A stretch of DNA of 64,000 bases from DASYTH01 sp035762905 (lineage in GTDB: Bacteria; Actinomycetota; Actinomycetes; Mycobacteriales; Pseudonocardiaceae). This document shows positions 1-7,657 of this stretch, piece by piece; within the stretch, counting starts at the first letter, position 1, and every line of letters starts with the position of its first letter. Position numbers and translations under genes: made by a program. The DNA lies in the NCBI RefSeq assembly GCF_035762905.1, contig NZ_DASUCC010000034.1:124001-188000 (forward strand). The letters are read 5' to 3'. A model generated the notes under the pieces. It was not told where the DNA came from, searched no databases, and worked only from the letters and a program-made list of their open reading frames with translations.

Positions 1-201
1 GTGTCCCCGCAGCTCTACATCGCGTTGGGCATCTCCGGTGCCATCCAGCACCGGGCCGGCATGCAGACCTCGAAGACGATCGTCGCGGTGAACAAGGACC
101 CGGAGGCGCCGATCTTCGAGATCGCCGACTTCGGCGTCGTCGGAGACCTGTTCAAGGTGGCGCCCCAGCTCACCGAAGAGGTCGCCAAGCGCAAGGGGTG
201 A
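1..201 (+). CDS. etfA: Electron transfer flavoprotein alpha subunit, C-terminal part
   Basis: The window opens inside this gene; only the last 66 residues are present. They show the FAD-binding C-terminal signature of EtfA/FixB: an ALGISGAIQH stretch at residues 8-17, then an AVNKDPEAPIF segment and a short helical tail ending in Lys-Gly. EtfA pairs with EtfB to carry electrons from acyl-CoA and related dehydrogenases to the quinone pool through ETF-quinone oxidoreductase. The true start lies upstream of the window; the apparent GTG at position 1 is simply the first codon seen. etfB is presumably upstream, as is usual in actinomycetes. Confidence 0.93.
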   Translation: MSPQLYIALGISGAIQHRAGMQTSKTIVAVNKDPEAPIFEIADFGVVGDLFKVAPQLTEEVAKRKG

Positions 202-277
202 GAAGTTCACCTGTGCTGCACGCGAAGGTCATCGGATAACGGTCCCGGACGTCGTCTCGGCCCCGTAGACCAGCAGC

Positions 278-1048
278 ATGACGACGTCCGAGCTGCTGAT
301 CGCCGCGCCAGGCACCGGGACAGACGCCCCCCGCTACACACTGCTGCTCACCAGGGATCCGGCCGAGGTCGCCGCCGCACAACGGCTGCGCCACCAGGTG
401 TTCGCCGGGGAGATGGGCGCCAGGCTGCACAGCCCGGTGCCCGGCCTCGACGTGGACTCCTTCGACGAGTTCTGCGATCACCTGGTGGTCCGCGCGGAAC
501 CGGCCGGCGAGATCGTCGGCACGTACCGGATGCTGCCGCCGGACCGGGCCGCCGAGGCCGGCCGGCTGTACGCCGAGTCCGAGTTCGACCTGACCGCCGT
601 GCGTCCGCTGCGGGACACGCTGGTGGAGACCGGCCGTTCGTGCGTGCACCCGGACCACCGCACCGGCGCCGTGGTCAGCCTGATCTGGGCCGGCATCGGG
701 CGCTACCTGCTGCTGTCCGGCCACCGCTGGCTGGCCGGCTGCGCCTCGATCCCGCTCACCGACGGCGGATCGCTCGCCGCCGGGGTGTGGAACGCCGTGC
801 GGGACAAGCACTTCGCGCCACCGCGGTTCCGGGTGACGCCCCGGGTCCCGTTCCCGGTCGGCACCGTCGCCGCGCCGGCCCGCACCGTGCTGCCGCCGCT
901 GCTGAAGGGTTATCTCCGGCTCGGCGCCTGGGTCTGCGGCCCGCCCGCGCACGACCCCGACTTCGGCGTCGCGGACCTGTTCGTGCTGCTCGGCATGGAC
1001 CACGTCGACCGGCGCTACCTGCGGTTCTTCCTGGGGGATCTGGGATGA
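278..1048 (+). CDS. OlsB-like GNAT N-acyltransferase
   Basis: This 256-residue protein resembles the OlsB/ornithine-acyl-ACP N-acyltransferase branch of the GNAT fold. Visible signatures are a substrate-side acidic segment (DSFDEFCDHL, about residues 60-69), the VGTYRMLPP strand (80-88) and ETGRSCVHPDHR further on, all typical of OlsB-type proteins. The family transfers a 3-hydroxyacyl chain from ACP to the alpha-amino group of ornithine or a related amine. Its stop codon overlaps the start of the PlsC-like gene (ATGA at 1045-1048), so the two are almost certainly co-translated, giving an N-acyl then O-acyl transferase pair as in OlsB/OlsA. The exact amine acceptor cannot be read from sequence. 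Confidence 0.78.
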   Translation: MTTSELLIAAPGTGTDAPRYTLLLTRDPAEVAAAQRLRHQVFAGEMGARLHSPVPGLDVDSFDEFCDHLVVRAEPAGEIVGTYRMLPPDRAAEAGRLYAESEFDLTAVRPLRDTLVETGRSCVHPDHRTGAVVSLIWAGIGRYLLLSGHRWLAGCASIPLTDGGSLAAGVWNAVRDKHFAPPRFRVTPRVPFPVGTVAAPARTVLPPLLKGYLRLGAWVCGPPAHDPDFGVADLFVLLGMDHVDRRYLRFFLGDLG

Positions 1049-1935
1049 GCCACGCCTGGATGCCGACCTCGCCGTGCGGTCCGGGCTGCCTGACCGGCGA
1101 CGAGCCGACGGTGGGCCGGGTGCGCGCCGCCGGGCGTCTGTGCCGGACCGCCGGGGTGCTGGTCACCGCGCTGGCACTGGCTCCGGTGGTCGGGTTGCTG
1201 CCCCGCAGCCGGCGGGCGAGCGTGCTGCGCCGGGTGTTCCGCGGCCTGCTGCGCGCGGTCGGCGTGCGGCTCGCGGTGCGCAACGCCGCCGGGCTGCGAC
1301 CGGTACCCGGCCGGGGCGCGCTGGTGGTGCACAACCACATCTCCTGGCTGGACATCGTGGCGATCAACGGTGTGCGGCCGATGCGCGCGCTGGCCAAGCG
1401 CGAGGTGCGCGGCTGGCCGCTGATCGGCGCCCTGGCCACGGCGGCGGGTTCGGTGTACCTGGACCGGGAGCGGCTGCGCACCCTGCCCGGCACCATGACG
1501 GAGCTGGCCGGGGTGCTGCGCGGCGGGTCCATGGTCACCGTCACGCCGGAGGGCACCACCTGGTGCGGGCAGGCGTCCGGACGGTTCCGGACCGCGACGT
1601 TCCAGGCGGCCATCGACGCCGGGGTCCCGGTGATCCCGGTGGCGCTCCGGTTTCGGGCGGCCGGCGGGCGGGAGACCAGCGCGCCCGCGTTCATCGGCGC
1701 TGAGTCGCTGGTCGAGTCCATCCGCCGGGTGGTCCGGCTGCGCGGGCTGGTGCTGGAGCTGGAAGTGCTGCCCGAGCTGCGTTCGGAGCGGGCCGCCGAC
1801 CGGCGGGAGCTGGCCGCGCTCGCCGAGGCGTCGGTGGACCTCGCGCTCGGCCGGACCCTGCTGCGTGCGGAAATTCCGTACCGGAGCGCCCGGCTGGACC
1901 TCGGCCGCGCTAGAGGTTGCACCATGGACTGGTGA
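1045..1935 (+). CDS. OlsA/PlsC-like lysophospholipid acyltransferase
   Basis: This 296-residue protein carries the glycerolipid acyltransferase signatures: HX4D with His98 and Asp103, and the PEGTTW motif at about 168-173 that binds the phosphate or headgroup. A hydrophobic segment at about 35-52 probably anchors it in the membrane. The reading frame stays open far upstream, but the ATG at 1045 overlaps the preceding stop and the sequence before it is not PlsC-like, so 1045 is chosen. With the upstream OlsB-like protein it could complete an aminolipid by O-acylation; a general 1-acylglycerol-3-phosphate acyltransferase is the alternative. Its 3' end overlaps the start region of the next gene. 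Confidence 0.8.
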   Translation: MSHAWMPTSPCGPGCLTGDEPTVGRVRAAGRLCRTAGVLVTALALAPVVGLLPRSRRASVLRRVFRGLLRAVGVRLAVRNAAGLRPVPGRGALVVHNHISWLDIVAINGVRPMRALAKREVRGWPLIGALATAAGSVYLDRERLRTLPGTMTELAGVLRGGSMVTVTPEGTTWCGQASGRFRTATFQAAIDAGVPVIPVALRFRAAGGRETSAPAFIGAESLVESIRRVVRLRGLVLELEVLPELRSERAADRRELAALAEASVDLALGRTLLRAEIPYRSARLDLGRARGCTMDW

Positions 1936-3299
1936 CGACCGCCGTCGACGTCAACCCGCTGTGGAGCACGCGGTACCGCGCGACCACGCTCGGGCTGGTC
2001 CTGCTGATCACGATCGTCGCGTTCGAGAACCTCGGCGTTGGCACGGCGATGCCGAAGATGATGGCCGAGCTGCATGGCGAGGACCTGTACTCGTGGCCGT
2101 TCACCGCGTTCCTCGCCGCGAACCTGATGGCCACCGTGCTCGCCGGCCGGGTCTGCGACCGGTTCGGGCCGGTGCCGGCGTTGGTCGGCGGGCCGACCGT
2201 GTTCGTGGCCGGGTTGCTCCTCGCCGGCTCCGCCACCGGGATGCCGGTGCTGCTGGCCGGCCGAGTGCTGCAGGGCCTCGGCGGCGGCGCCCAGATCGTC
2301 GGGGTCTACGTGCTCGTGGCGCTGGTCTACCCGGAGCGGGCCCGGGCCCGGGTGTTCGGGCTGATCGCCACCGCCTGGGTGGTGCCGGCCCTGGTCGGTC
2401 CGACCGCGGCCGGGCTGATCACCGAGCGGCTGGGCTGGCGCTGGGTCTTTCTCGGCCTGGCGCCGTTCGCGCTGCTGGCCATGCTGCTCATGACGCCGGC
2501 CCTGCGCGGGCTGCCCACGCTGGACGAGTCGGCGGCACCGGCCACCCCGCGTCGCGGTGTGCCGCTGGCTGCCGTGGCGACCGGGCTGGGTCTCACGGCG
2601 CTGACCTGGGCGGCACAGCATCCCGGTGCCGGCACCCTGTGGCTGGGCCTGGCCGGCGTGGCGGTGCTGATCCCGGCCCTGCGGGTGCTGCTGCCGCGCG
2701 GCACGCTCACCGCCCGGCCGGGGTTGCCGGTGACCATCCTGTCCCGGGGCCTGCTGGCCGGAGCGTTCTTCGGGGCCGAGGCGTACCTGCCGCTGACCCT
2801 GGTGTCCGTGCACGGCTACTCGCTGGCGATGGCCGGGCTGCCGCTGACGATCAGCGCGCTGGGCTGGGCGTCCGCGTCGCACTGGCAGGGGCGGCACCCG
2901 GACCTGTCCCGGCCGGTGCTGATCCGCACCGGGTTCCTGGCGCTGTGCCTGGCCCTTGCGGCGATCACGCTGGTCGCGCCGAGCTGGGGACCGGCGTGGC
3001 TGTCCTACCCGGTCTGGCTGGTGGCCGGGGCGGCCATGGGACTGGCCTTCCCGAGCATCAGCGTGCTCACCCTCGAGTACGCCTTACCTCGCGACCGGGG
3101 CTTCGCCGCCTCCGCGCTGCAGGTCTCCGACAACGTCTTCGCCGCCGTCATGGTGGGTTTCGGCGGCGTGTTGCTCACCACAATGGCCTCCGCGGCCGCG
3201 CCGACGGCCGCGGTGATCCCGGCAGACCTGCTGCTGGCGGGGGTGGCGCTGATCGGCGCGGTGCTCTACCGGCCGGCCCGGACCACACGGCCCGCGTAA
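1917..3299 (+). CDS. MFS transporter, DHA-type
   Basis: A 455-460-residue integral membrane protein with about twelve or more hydrophobic helices. The AGRVCDRFGP loop between early helices is the MFS signature A, and the GRVLQGLGGGAQ segment resembles the helix 4/5 motif of drug:proton antiporters. The TTG at 1917 and the GTG at 1932 are both possible starts; an AGAGG sequence at 1912-1916 is too close to the TTG and better spaced for the GTG. It overlaps the end of the acyltransferase gene, so it is probably in the same operon. The substrate is unknown; export of the acyl-lipid product or of an unrelated drug are both possible. Confidence 0.8.
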   Translation: MHHGLVTTAVDVNPLWSTRYRATTLGLVLLITIVAFENLGVGTAMPKMMAELHGEDLYSWPFTAFLAANLMATVLAGRVCDRFGPVPALVGGPTVFVAGLLLAGSATGMPVLLAGRVLQGLGGGAQIVGVYVLVALVYPERARARVFGLIATAWVVPALVGPTAAGLITERLGWRWVFLGLAPFALLAMLLMTPALRGLPTLDESAAPATPRRGVPLAAVATGLGLTALTWAAQHPGAGTLWLGLAGVAVLIPALRVLLPRGTLTARPGLPVTILSRGLLAGAFFGAEAYLPLTLVSVHGYSLAMAGLPLTISALGWASASHWQGRHPDLSRPVLIRTGFLALCLALAAITLVAPSWGPAWLSYPVWLVAGAAMGLAFPSISVLTLEYALPRDRGFAASALQVSDNVFAAVMVGFGGVLLTTMASAAAPTAAVIPADLLLAGVALIGAVLYRPARTTRPA

Positions 3300-3343
3300 C
3301 GCCGATGCCGGCCGGGCACCGTGCCGACTACCCTGAGGGGTTG

Positions 3344-4576
3344 ATGACCTATCTCGATCACGCGGCCACCACGCCCATGCGCCCCGAGGCCGTGTCCGCG
3401 ATGACCACACTGATGGCGGAGGCGATCGCCGGCTACGGCAACGCCTCGTCGCTGCACGCCTCCGGGCGCCGGGCCCGCCGGGTGGTCGAGGAGGCCCGGG
3501 AGGAGATCGCCGCCGCCCTCGGTGCCCGGCCGTCCGAGGTGATCTTCACCGGCGGCGGCACCGAGGCCGACAACCTTTCGGTCAAGGGCATCTACTGGGC
3601 GCGCCGGGCGGCCGATCCGGCCCGGCGGCGGATTCTGGTCTCCGCCGTCGAGCACCACGCGGTGCTGGATGCCGCGCACTGGCTGGTCGAGCACGAGGAC
3701 GCCGAGCTGACCCTGCTCGAGGTGGACGGGTTCGGCCGGGTGCACCAGGACACGCTGCGCGCCGCGATCGCCGCCGACCCGGACAGCGTCGCGCTGGTCA
3801 GCGTGATGTGGGCGAACAACGAGGTCGGCACGGTCAACCCGGTGCCGGAGCTGGCCGGAACCTGCGCCGAGCACGGGATCCCGCTGCACACCGACGCGGT
3901 GCAGGCGGTCGGCGCGATCCCGGTGGACTTCGGCGCGGCCGGGCTGAGCGCGCTGACCCTGACCGGGCACAAGATCGGCGGGCCGTACGGGGTCGGGGCG
4001 CTGCTGCTCGGCCGGGACGTGCCGTGCACGCCGCTGCTGCACGGCGGCGGCCAGGAGCGGGACCTGCGCTCGGGCACCCTGGCCGCGCCGGCGATCGTGG
4101 CCCTGGCCACCGCGGTGCGGCTGGCCACCGAGGCCCGGGCGGAGCGGGCGCAGTCGTTGGCCGGCCTGCGGGACGAGTTGGTCGAGGCGGTGCGGGCGGC
4201 GGTGCCGGACGTGGCGCTCAACGGCGATCCTGGCGGCTCCGACGTGAACGGCGCGCCGTCCCGGCTGCCCGGCAACGCCCACCTGACCTTCCCCGGCTGC
4301 GAGGGCGACAGCCTGCTGATGCTGTTGGACGCCAAGGGAATCGAGTGTTCGACCGGCTCGGCGTGCACTGCCGGGGTGGCCCAGCCCAGCCATGTGCTGC
4401 TGGCCATGGGCCTTGACCCGGCGGCCGCGCGCGGGTCGCTGCGGTTCTCCCTCGGGCACACCTCGAACCGGGCCGACGTGGCGGCCGTTGCCGAGGCGAT
4501 CGGCCCGGTGGTGGCCAGGGCCCGCAACGCCGGGATGGCCGGCATGCGGAAGTCGGCCCCGCGGTGGGGGAGCTGA
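3344..4576 (+). CDS. Cysteine desulfurase (NifS/IscS family)
   Basis: This 410-residue aminotransferase class V protein starts MTYLDHAATTP, the classic N-terminus of the family. The PLP lysine is Lys210 in LTGHK, and the catalytic cysteine that carries the persulfide is Cys341 in STGSACTAG. The ATG at 3344 is chosen because it begins the conserved N-terminus; an in-frame ATG at 3305 and a TTG at 3341 also exist. It removes sulfur from cysteine to give alanine. The next gene, mnmA, begins at the last base of the stop codon (TGATG), so the sulfur most likely goes to tRNA 2-thiolation, although Fe-S supply is also possible. Confidence 0.93.
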   Translation: MTYLDHAATTPMRPEAVSAMTTLMAEAIAGYGNASSLHASGRRARRVVEEAREEIAAALGARPSEVIFTGGGTEADNLSVKGIYWARRAADPARRRILVSAVEHHAVLDAAHWLVEHEDAELTLLEVDGFGRVHQDTLRAAIAADPDSVALVSVMWANNEVGTVNPVPELAGTCAEHGIPLHTDAVQAVGAIPVDFGAAGLSALTLTGHKIGGPYGVGALLLGRDVPCTPLLHGGGQERDLRSGTLAAPAIVALATAVRLATEARAERAQSLAGLRDELVEAVRAAVPDVALNGDPGGSDVNGAPSRLPGNAHLTFPGCEGDSLLMLLDAKGIECSTGSACTAGVAQPSHVLLAMGLDPAAARGSLRFSLGHTSNRADVAAVAEAIGPVVARARNAGMAGMRKSAPRWGS

Positions 4577-5652
4577 TGCGGGTACTCGCGGCGATGAGCG
4601 GGGGGGTGGACTCCGCGGTGGCGGCGGCCCGAGCGGTGGCCGCCGGACACGACGTGGTCGGCGTGCACCTGGCGCTGTCGGCCAAGCCCGGCACGCTGCG
4701 CACCGGGGCCCGTGGCTGCTGCACGGTCGAGGACGCGCGGGACGCCCGGCGGGTCGCCGACATTCTCGGCATCCCGTTCTACGTCTGGGATTTCGCCGAG
4801 CGGTTCACCGAGGACGTGATCGAGGACTTCGTCGCCGAGTACGCCGCCGGCCGCACCCCGAACCCCTGCCTGCGGTGCAACGAGCGGATCAAGTTCGAGG
4901 CGTTGCTGGACAAGGCGCTGGCGCTCGGGTTCGACGCGGTGTGCACCGGGCACTACGCCCGATTGTCCATTGTGGACGGATCGCCGGAGCTGCGGCGCAG
5001 CGCCGACGCCGGCAAGGACCAGTCCTACGTGCTGGCCTCGCTGACCGCCGGCCAGTTGCGGCACGCGATGTTCCCGCTGGGTGCGTCGGTCAAGAGCGAG
5101 GTCCGGGCCGAGGCGGCGGCGCGCGGGCTGGCCGTCGCGGACAAGCCGGACAGCCACGACATCTGCTTCATCCCGGACGGCGACACCCGGGCGTTTCTGA
5201 CCGGCCGGCTCGGCGAGCGGCCCGGTGCGCTGGTGGACGGCGAGACCGGGGCGGTGCTCGGCCGGCACGCCGGCGTGCACGGGTTCACCGTCGGCCAGCG
5301 GCACGGGCTGGGCATCGACGCGCCGGCGCCGGGCGGGCGGCCGCGGTACGTGCTGGCCCTTGAGCCGGTTTCCGGCACCGTGCGGGTCGGTCCGCGGGAG
5401 GGGCTGCTGGTCCGGGAGATCGTCGGCGGGGCGCCGGTCTGGCCGTCCGGGCGGGCGCTGTCCGGGCCGGTCGCCTGCGTGGCCCAGGTACGGGCGCACG
5501 GCGGGGTGGCGCCCGGGGTGGCATCCGTTGTGGACGGTGCGCTGACGGTCCGGTTGGACGAGGGCCTGCGGGGGGTCGCACCGGGGCAGACCGTGGTGGT
5601 CTACGCCGGGGATCTGGTGCTCGGCAGCGCCACGATTGGCACAACTCGCTAG
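4576..5652 (+). CDS. mnmA: tRNA-specific 2-thiouridylase MnmA
   Basis: This 358-residue protein begins with a PP-loop ATPase signature, SGGVDSA at residues 8-14. The two catalytic cysteines are Cys98 in the GRTPNPCLRCN segment and Cys197 in SHDICFIP. It adenylates and then thiolates U34 of Glu, Gln and Lys tRNAs to s2U, taking sulfur from the cysteine desulfurase encoded immediately upstream with a one-base overlap. The ATG at 4576 is preferred over the GTG at 4564 because it couples to the upstream stop and matches the family N-terminus. The length is usual for the family. Confidence 0.96.
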   Translation: MRVLAAMSGGVDSAVAAARAVAAGHDVVGVHLALSAKPGTLRTGARGCCTVEDARDARRVADILGIPFYVWDFAERFTEDVIEDFVAEYAAGRTPNPCLRCNERIKFEALLDKALALGFDAVCTGHYARLSIVDGSPELRRSADAGKDQSYVLASLTAGQLRHAMFPLGASVKSEVRAEAAARGLAVADKPDSHDICFIPDGDTRAFLTGRLGERPGALVDGETGAVLGRHAGVHGFTVGQRHGLGIDAPAPGGRPRYVLALEPVSGTVRVGPREGLLVREIVGGAPVWPSGRALSGPVACVAQVRAHGGVAPGVASVVDGALTVRLDEGLRGVAPGQTVVVYAGDLVLGSATIGTTR

Positions 5653-5788
5653 TTGTTCAATTAATCGAGTTATTCAAATCAGCGTTCCGCCGAAAAGGGG
5701 AACCTGGGGGGCATTTGTGGCACTTTTTCCGGGTTACTGGGTAATTCTCGTCATGCGCCAAGGCGGGTTCCCTTGGTAGCAAGGGTGC

Positions 5789-6403
5789 ATGACAAAGAAC
5801 CGCGTTTTTCGCTCGCTCGCCTTTTTCGGTCTGCTCGGCGCGGCGGTCGCCCTGGTCGGTTTGACCCAGGGCGCGCCGCAGTCCGCCGAGGCGGCCGACG
5901 GCGGACGGCTCGCCCACGCCACGGTTCGCGACGTCAACGGAACCGCACTGGGCACCATCAACCTGGTCCAGGACCGGGGCAAGATCGCGGTGTCCGGTCG
6001 GCTGACCGGGATCGCGCCGGGGTTCCACGGCTTCCACGTGCACTCGGTCGGCATCTGTGACCCCAGAGCCACCGACGCGACCGGCGCCGTCGTTCCGTTC
6101 GCCTCCGCCGGGCCGCACCTCAACCCGGGCGGCGTCGGCCACGGCGGCCACGCCGGTGACCTGCCGCTGCTCTACGTGGCCGCCGACGGCACCACCATCA
6201 CGACCACGTCGACCGATCGCCTCACCGCCGCACTGCTCTTCGACACCGACCGCAGCGCCATCATCGTGCACGCCGCCGCGGACAACTACGCCAACATCCC
6301 GACCCGCTACTCCGCGGCCGGCGTCCCCGGCCCCGACGCCGCCACCCTCGGCACCGGCGACGCCGGCGCCCGCTTCGCCTGCGGAATCGTCAACCGCGGC
6401 TGA
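5789..6403 (+). CDS. sodC: Secreted Cu/Zn-type superoxide dismutase
   Basis: This 204-residue precursor has a signal peptide (hydrophobic core about residues 9-25, Ala-rich cleavage region near 33-36), so the enzyme acts outside the membrane. The Cu/Zn-SOD fold is evident: the metal-binding GFHVHSVGICD strand (two His and the first disulfide Cys), a GGHAGDLP segment with Zn/Cu ligands, HAAADN near the active site, and GDAGARFACGIV closing the barrel with the second disulfide Cys. It converts superoxide to oxygen and peroxide. A CCAAGG/CCTTGG inverted repeat lies just upstream (5758-5776). The upstream 135 bp is unusually AT-rich and probably holds the promoter. Confidence 0.9.
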   Translation: MTKNRVFRSLAFFGLLGAAVALVGLTQGAPQSAEAADGGRLAHATVRDVNGTALGTINLVQDRGKIAVSGRLTGIAPGFHGFHVHSVGICDPRATDATGAVVPFASAGPHLNPGGVGHGGHAGDLPLLYVAADGTTITTTSTDRLTAALLFDTDRSAIIVHAAADNYANIPTRYSAAGVPGPDAATLGTGDAGARFACGIVNRG

Positions 6404-6434
6404 CCGAACCGGACTCTCGGCAAGCCCACGTCCC

Positions 6435-6469
6435 GGGAGGGGTGGCCCGCCCCGCGCGCCACCCCTCCC
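6435..6469. terminator. Bidirectional terminator-like hairpin between convergent genes
   Basis: A perfect 12-bp inverted repeat (GGGAGGGGTGGC at 6435-6446, complement at 6458-6469) with an 11-nt loop lies between the convergent sodC and quinone oxidoreductase genes. It lacks a strong T-run, as is common in actinomycetes. The remaining 117 bp up to the oxidoreductase stop holds no gene; an imperfect TTGCC/GGCAA dyad sits at about 6563-6580. Confidence 0.65.
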
Positions 6470-6586
6470 ACCCACCACCCGAGTCGCGAATGGGGGTTCG
6501 GCGAGATTTGCCCGCGCGGGGTCTGAATTCGGAGTTCCGCGCACCCGAATGGGTATTTCGGTTGCCCAAATTTTGGCAACTCGCGG

Positions 6587-7540
6587 TCAGCGGGTGGGAT
6601 CGAGGACGAGTTTTCCGGTGGTGCGGCGGGCGAGCATGTCCTCGTGGGCGCGGCGGGCCTCGGACAGCGGGTACTCGCCGCCCGGGATCACGTGCAGGGT
6701 GTCGGCGGTGGCGGCCTGCACCAGGTCGGTGAGGGCGCGCTGGACCAGGCCGGGCTTGGTGAAGGCGTGCGGGAGCCACAGGCCGGCGACGGTGGACGAG
6801 TGGCTGAGCAGGTTGCGCGGGTCGAGGTGGGACGGCTGCTCCCGGCTGGCCATGCCGAAGAACGCCAGCCGGCCGAGCGGGGCCAGGGCGCGCAGGCTCT
6901 GATCGAACACCCGGCCGCCGGTCATCTCCAGCACCACGTCCACCCGGTCGCCGCCGTTGGCCTCCCGGATGGCGGCGGTCAGGTCCTCGGCGGCGGGGTC
7001 GATCGCCGCGTCCGCGCCGAGGGAAAGGGCCAGTTCCCGCTTCTCCGGGCTGCTCGCCGACGCGATGATCCGCCCGGCGCCCATCGCCCGCGCCAGCTGC
7101 ACGGCGAGCGAACCGACCCCGCCGGCCGCCGCGTGCACCACGACCGACTCGCCGGGCTCGAGGTGCGCGCTCTGGCGGAGCAGCAGCCACGCGGTGGTGC
7201 CCTGCACGATCAGACCCAGCGCGGTCACGTCGTCAATGGACGGCGGAACGTCGAACACGAACGGTTCGGGTGCGACGGCCAGTTCGGCGTAGCCGCCGTT
7301 TCCGGTCAGCGCCACCACCCGCCGGCCGTCCGGCGTGTGCCCGACGACCTCCCCGCCCGGCACGAACGGCACCGTGGCCGGGGCCAGGTAGGAGTTGTCG
7401 GCATTGTGCGTGTCGGCGTAGTTGATTCCGGCCCGGTCCACCGAGATCAGCACCTGTCCCGGCCCGACGGTTGGTTCCGGCAGGTCAACCGGGGTGAGCA
7501 CCTCGGGTCCACCGAACTCGTTGATCTGGATCGCGCGCAT
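6587..7540 (-). CDS. NADPH:quinone oxidoreductase-like MDR protein
   Basis: This 317-residue protein belongs to the medium-chain dehydrogenase/reductase superfamily, zinc-independent quinone-reductase branch. The N-terminal GroES-like domain carries NEFGGPEVL and the substrate loop GINYAD, and the Rossmann motif is AAAGGVGSLAVQLARAMGA. The zinc-binding residues of true alcohol dehydrogenases are absent. It probably reduces quinones or enones with NADPH, a detoxification role. It is transcribed divergently from the subtilase gene with 117 bp between them, so the two may share regulatory DNA. The physiological substrate is not identifiable. Confidence 0.85.
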   Translation of the reverse strand: MRAIQINEFGGPEVLTPVDLPEPTVGPGQVLISVDRAGINYADTHNADNSYLAPATVPFVPGGEVVGHTPDGRRVVALTGNGGYAELAVAPEPFVFDVPPSIDDVTALGLIVQGTTAWLLLRQSAHLEPGESVVVHAAAGGVGSLAVQLARAMGAGRIIASASSPEKRELALSLGADAAIDPAAEDLTAAIREANGGDRVDVVLEMTGGRVFDQSLRALAPLGRLAFFGMASREQPSHLDPRNLLSHSSTVAGLWLPHAFTKPGLVQRALTDLVQAATADTLHVIPGGEYPLSEARRAHEDMLARRTTGKLVLDPTR

Positions 7541-7657
7541 CGGTTCACACTATCGGCCGGTCCGCTAGCCTCTTCGCGGCGCAACCCGTTACGTCATCCT
7601 CCCGATCTTCGACCTATGCAGTGCACAACTAACCAACTTTCTTTGGGGTGAGCGAGC

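Noticed and set aside
640..1044. N-terminal extension of the PlsC-like gene
   Set aside because: The upstream frame is Arg/Ala-rich and overlaps the OlsB-like gene; the coupled ATG at 1045 is a better start.
756..2897. Long minus-strand ORF opposite the acyltransferase and MFS genes
   Set aside because: It is an Arg/Pro-rich shadow frame typical of high-GC DNA; the plus strand holds recognisable families.
3592..5499. Long minus-strand ORF opposite the cysteine desulfurase and mnmA
   Set aside because: It is a shadow frame; both plus-strand genes are highly conserved with intact catalytic residues.
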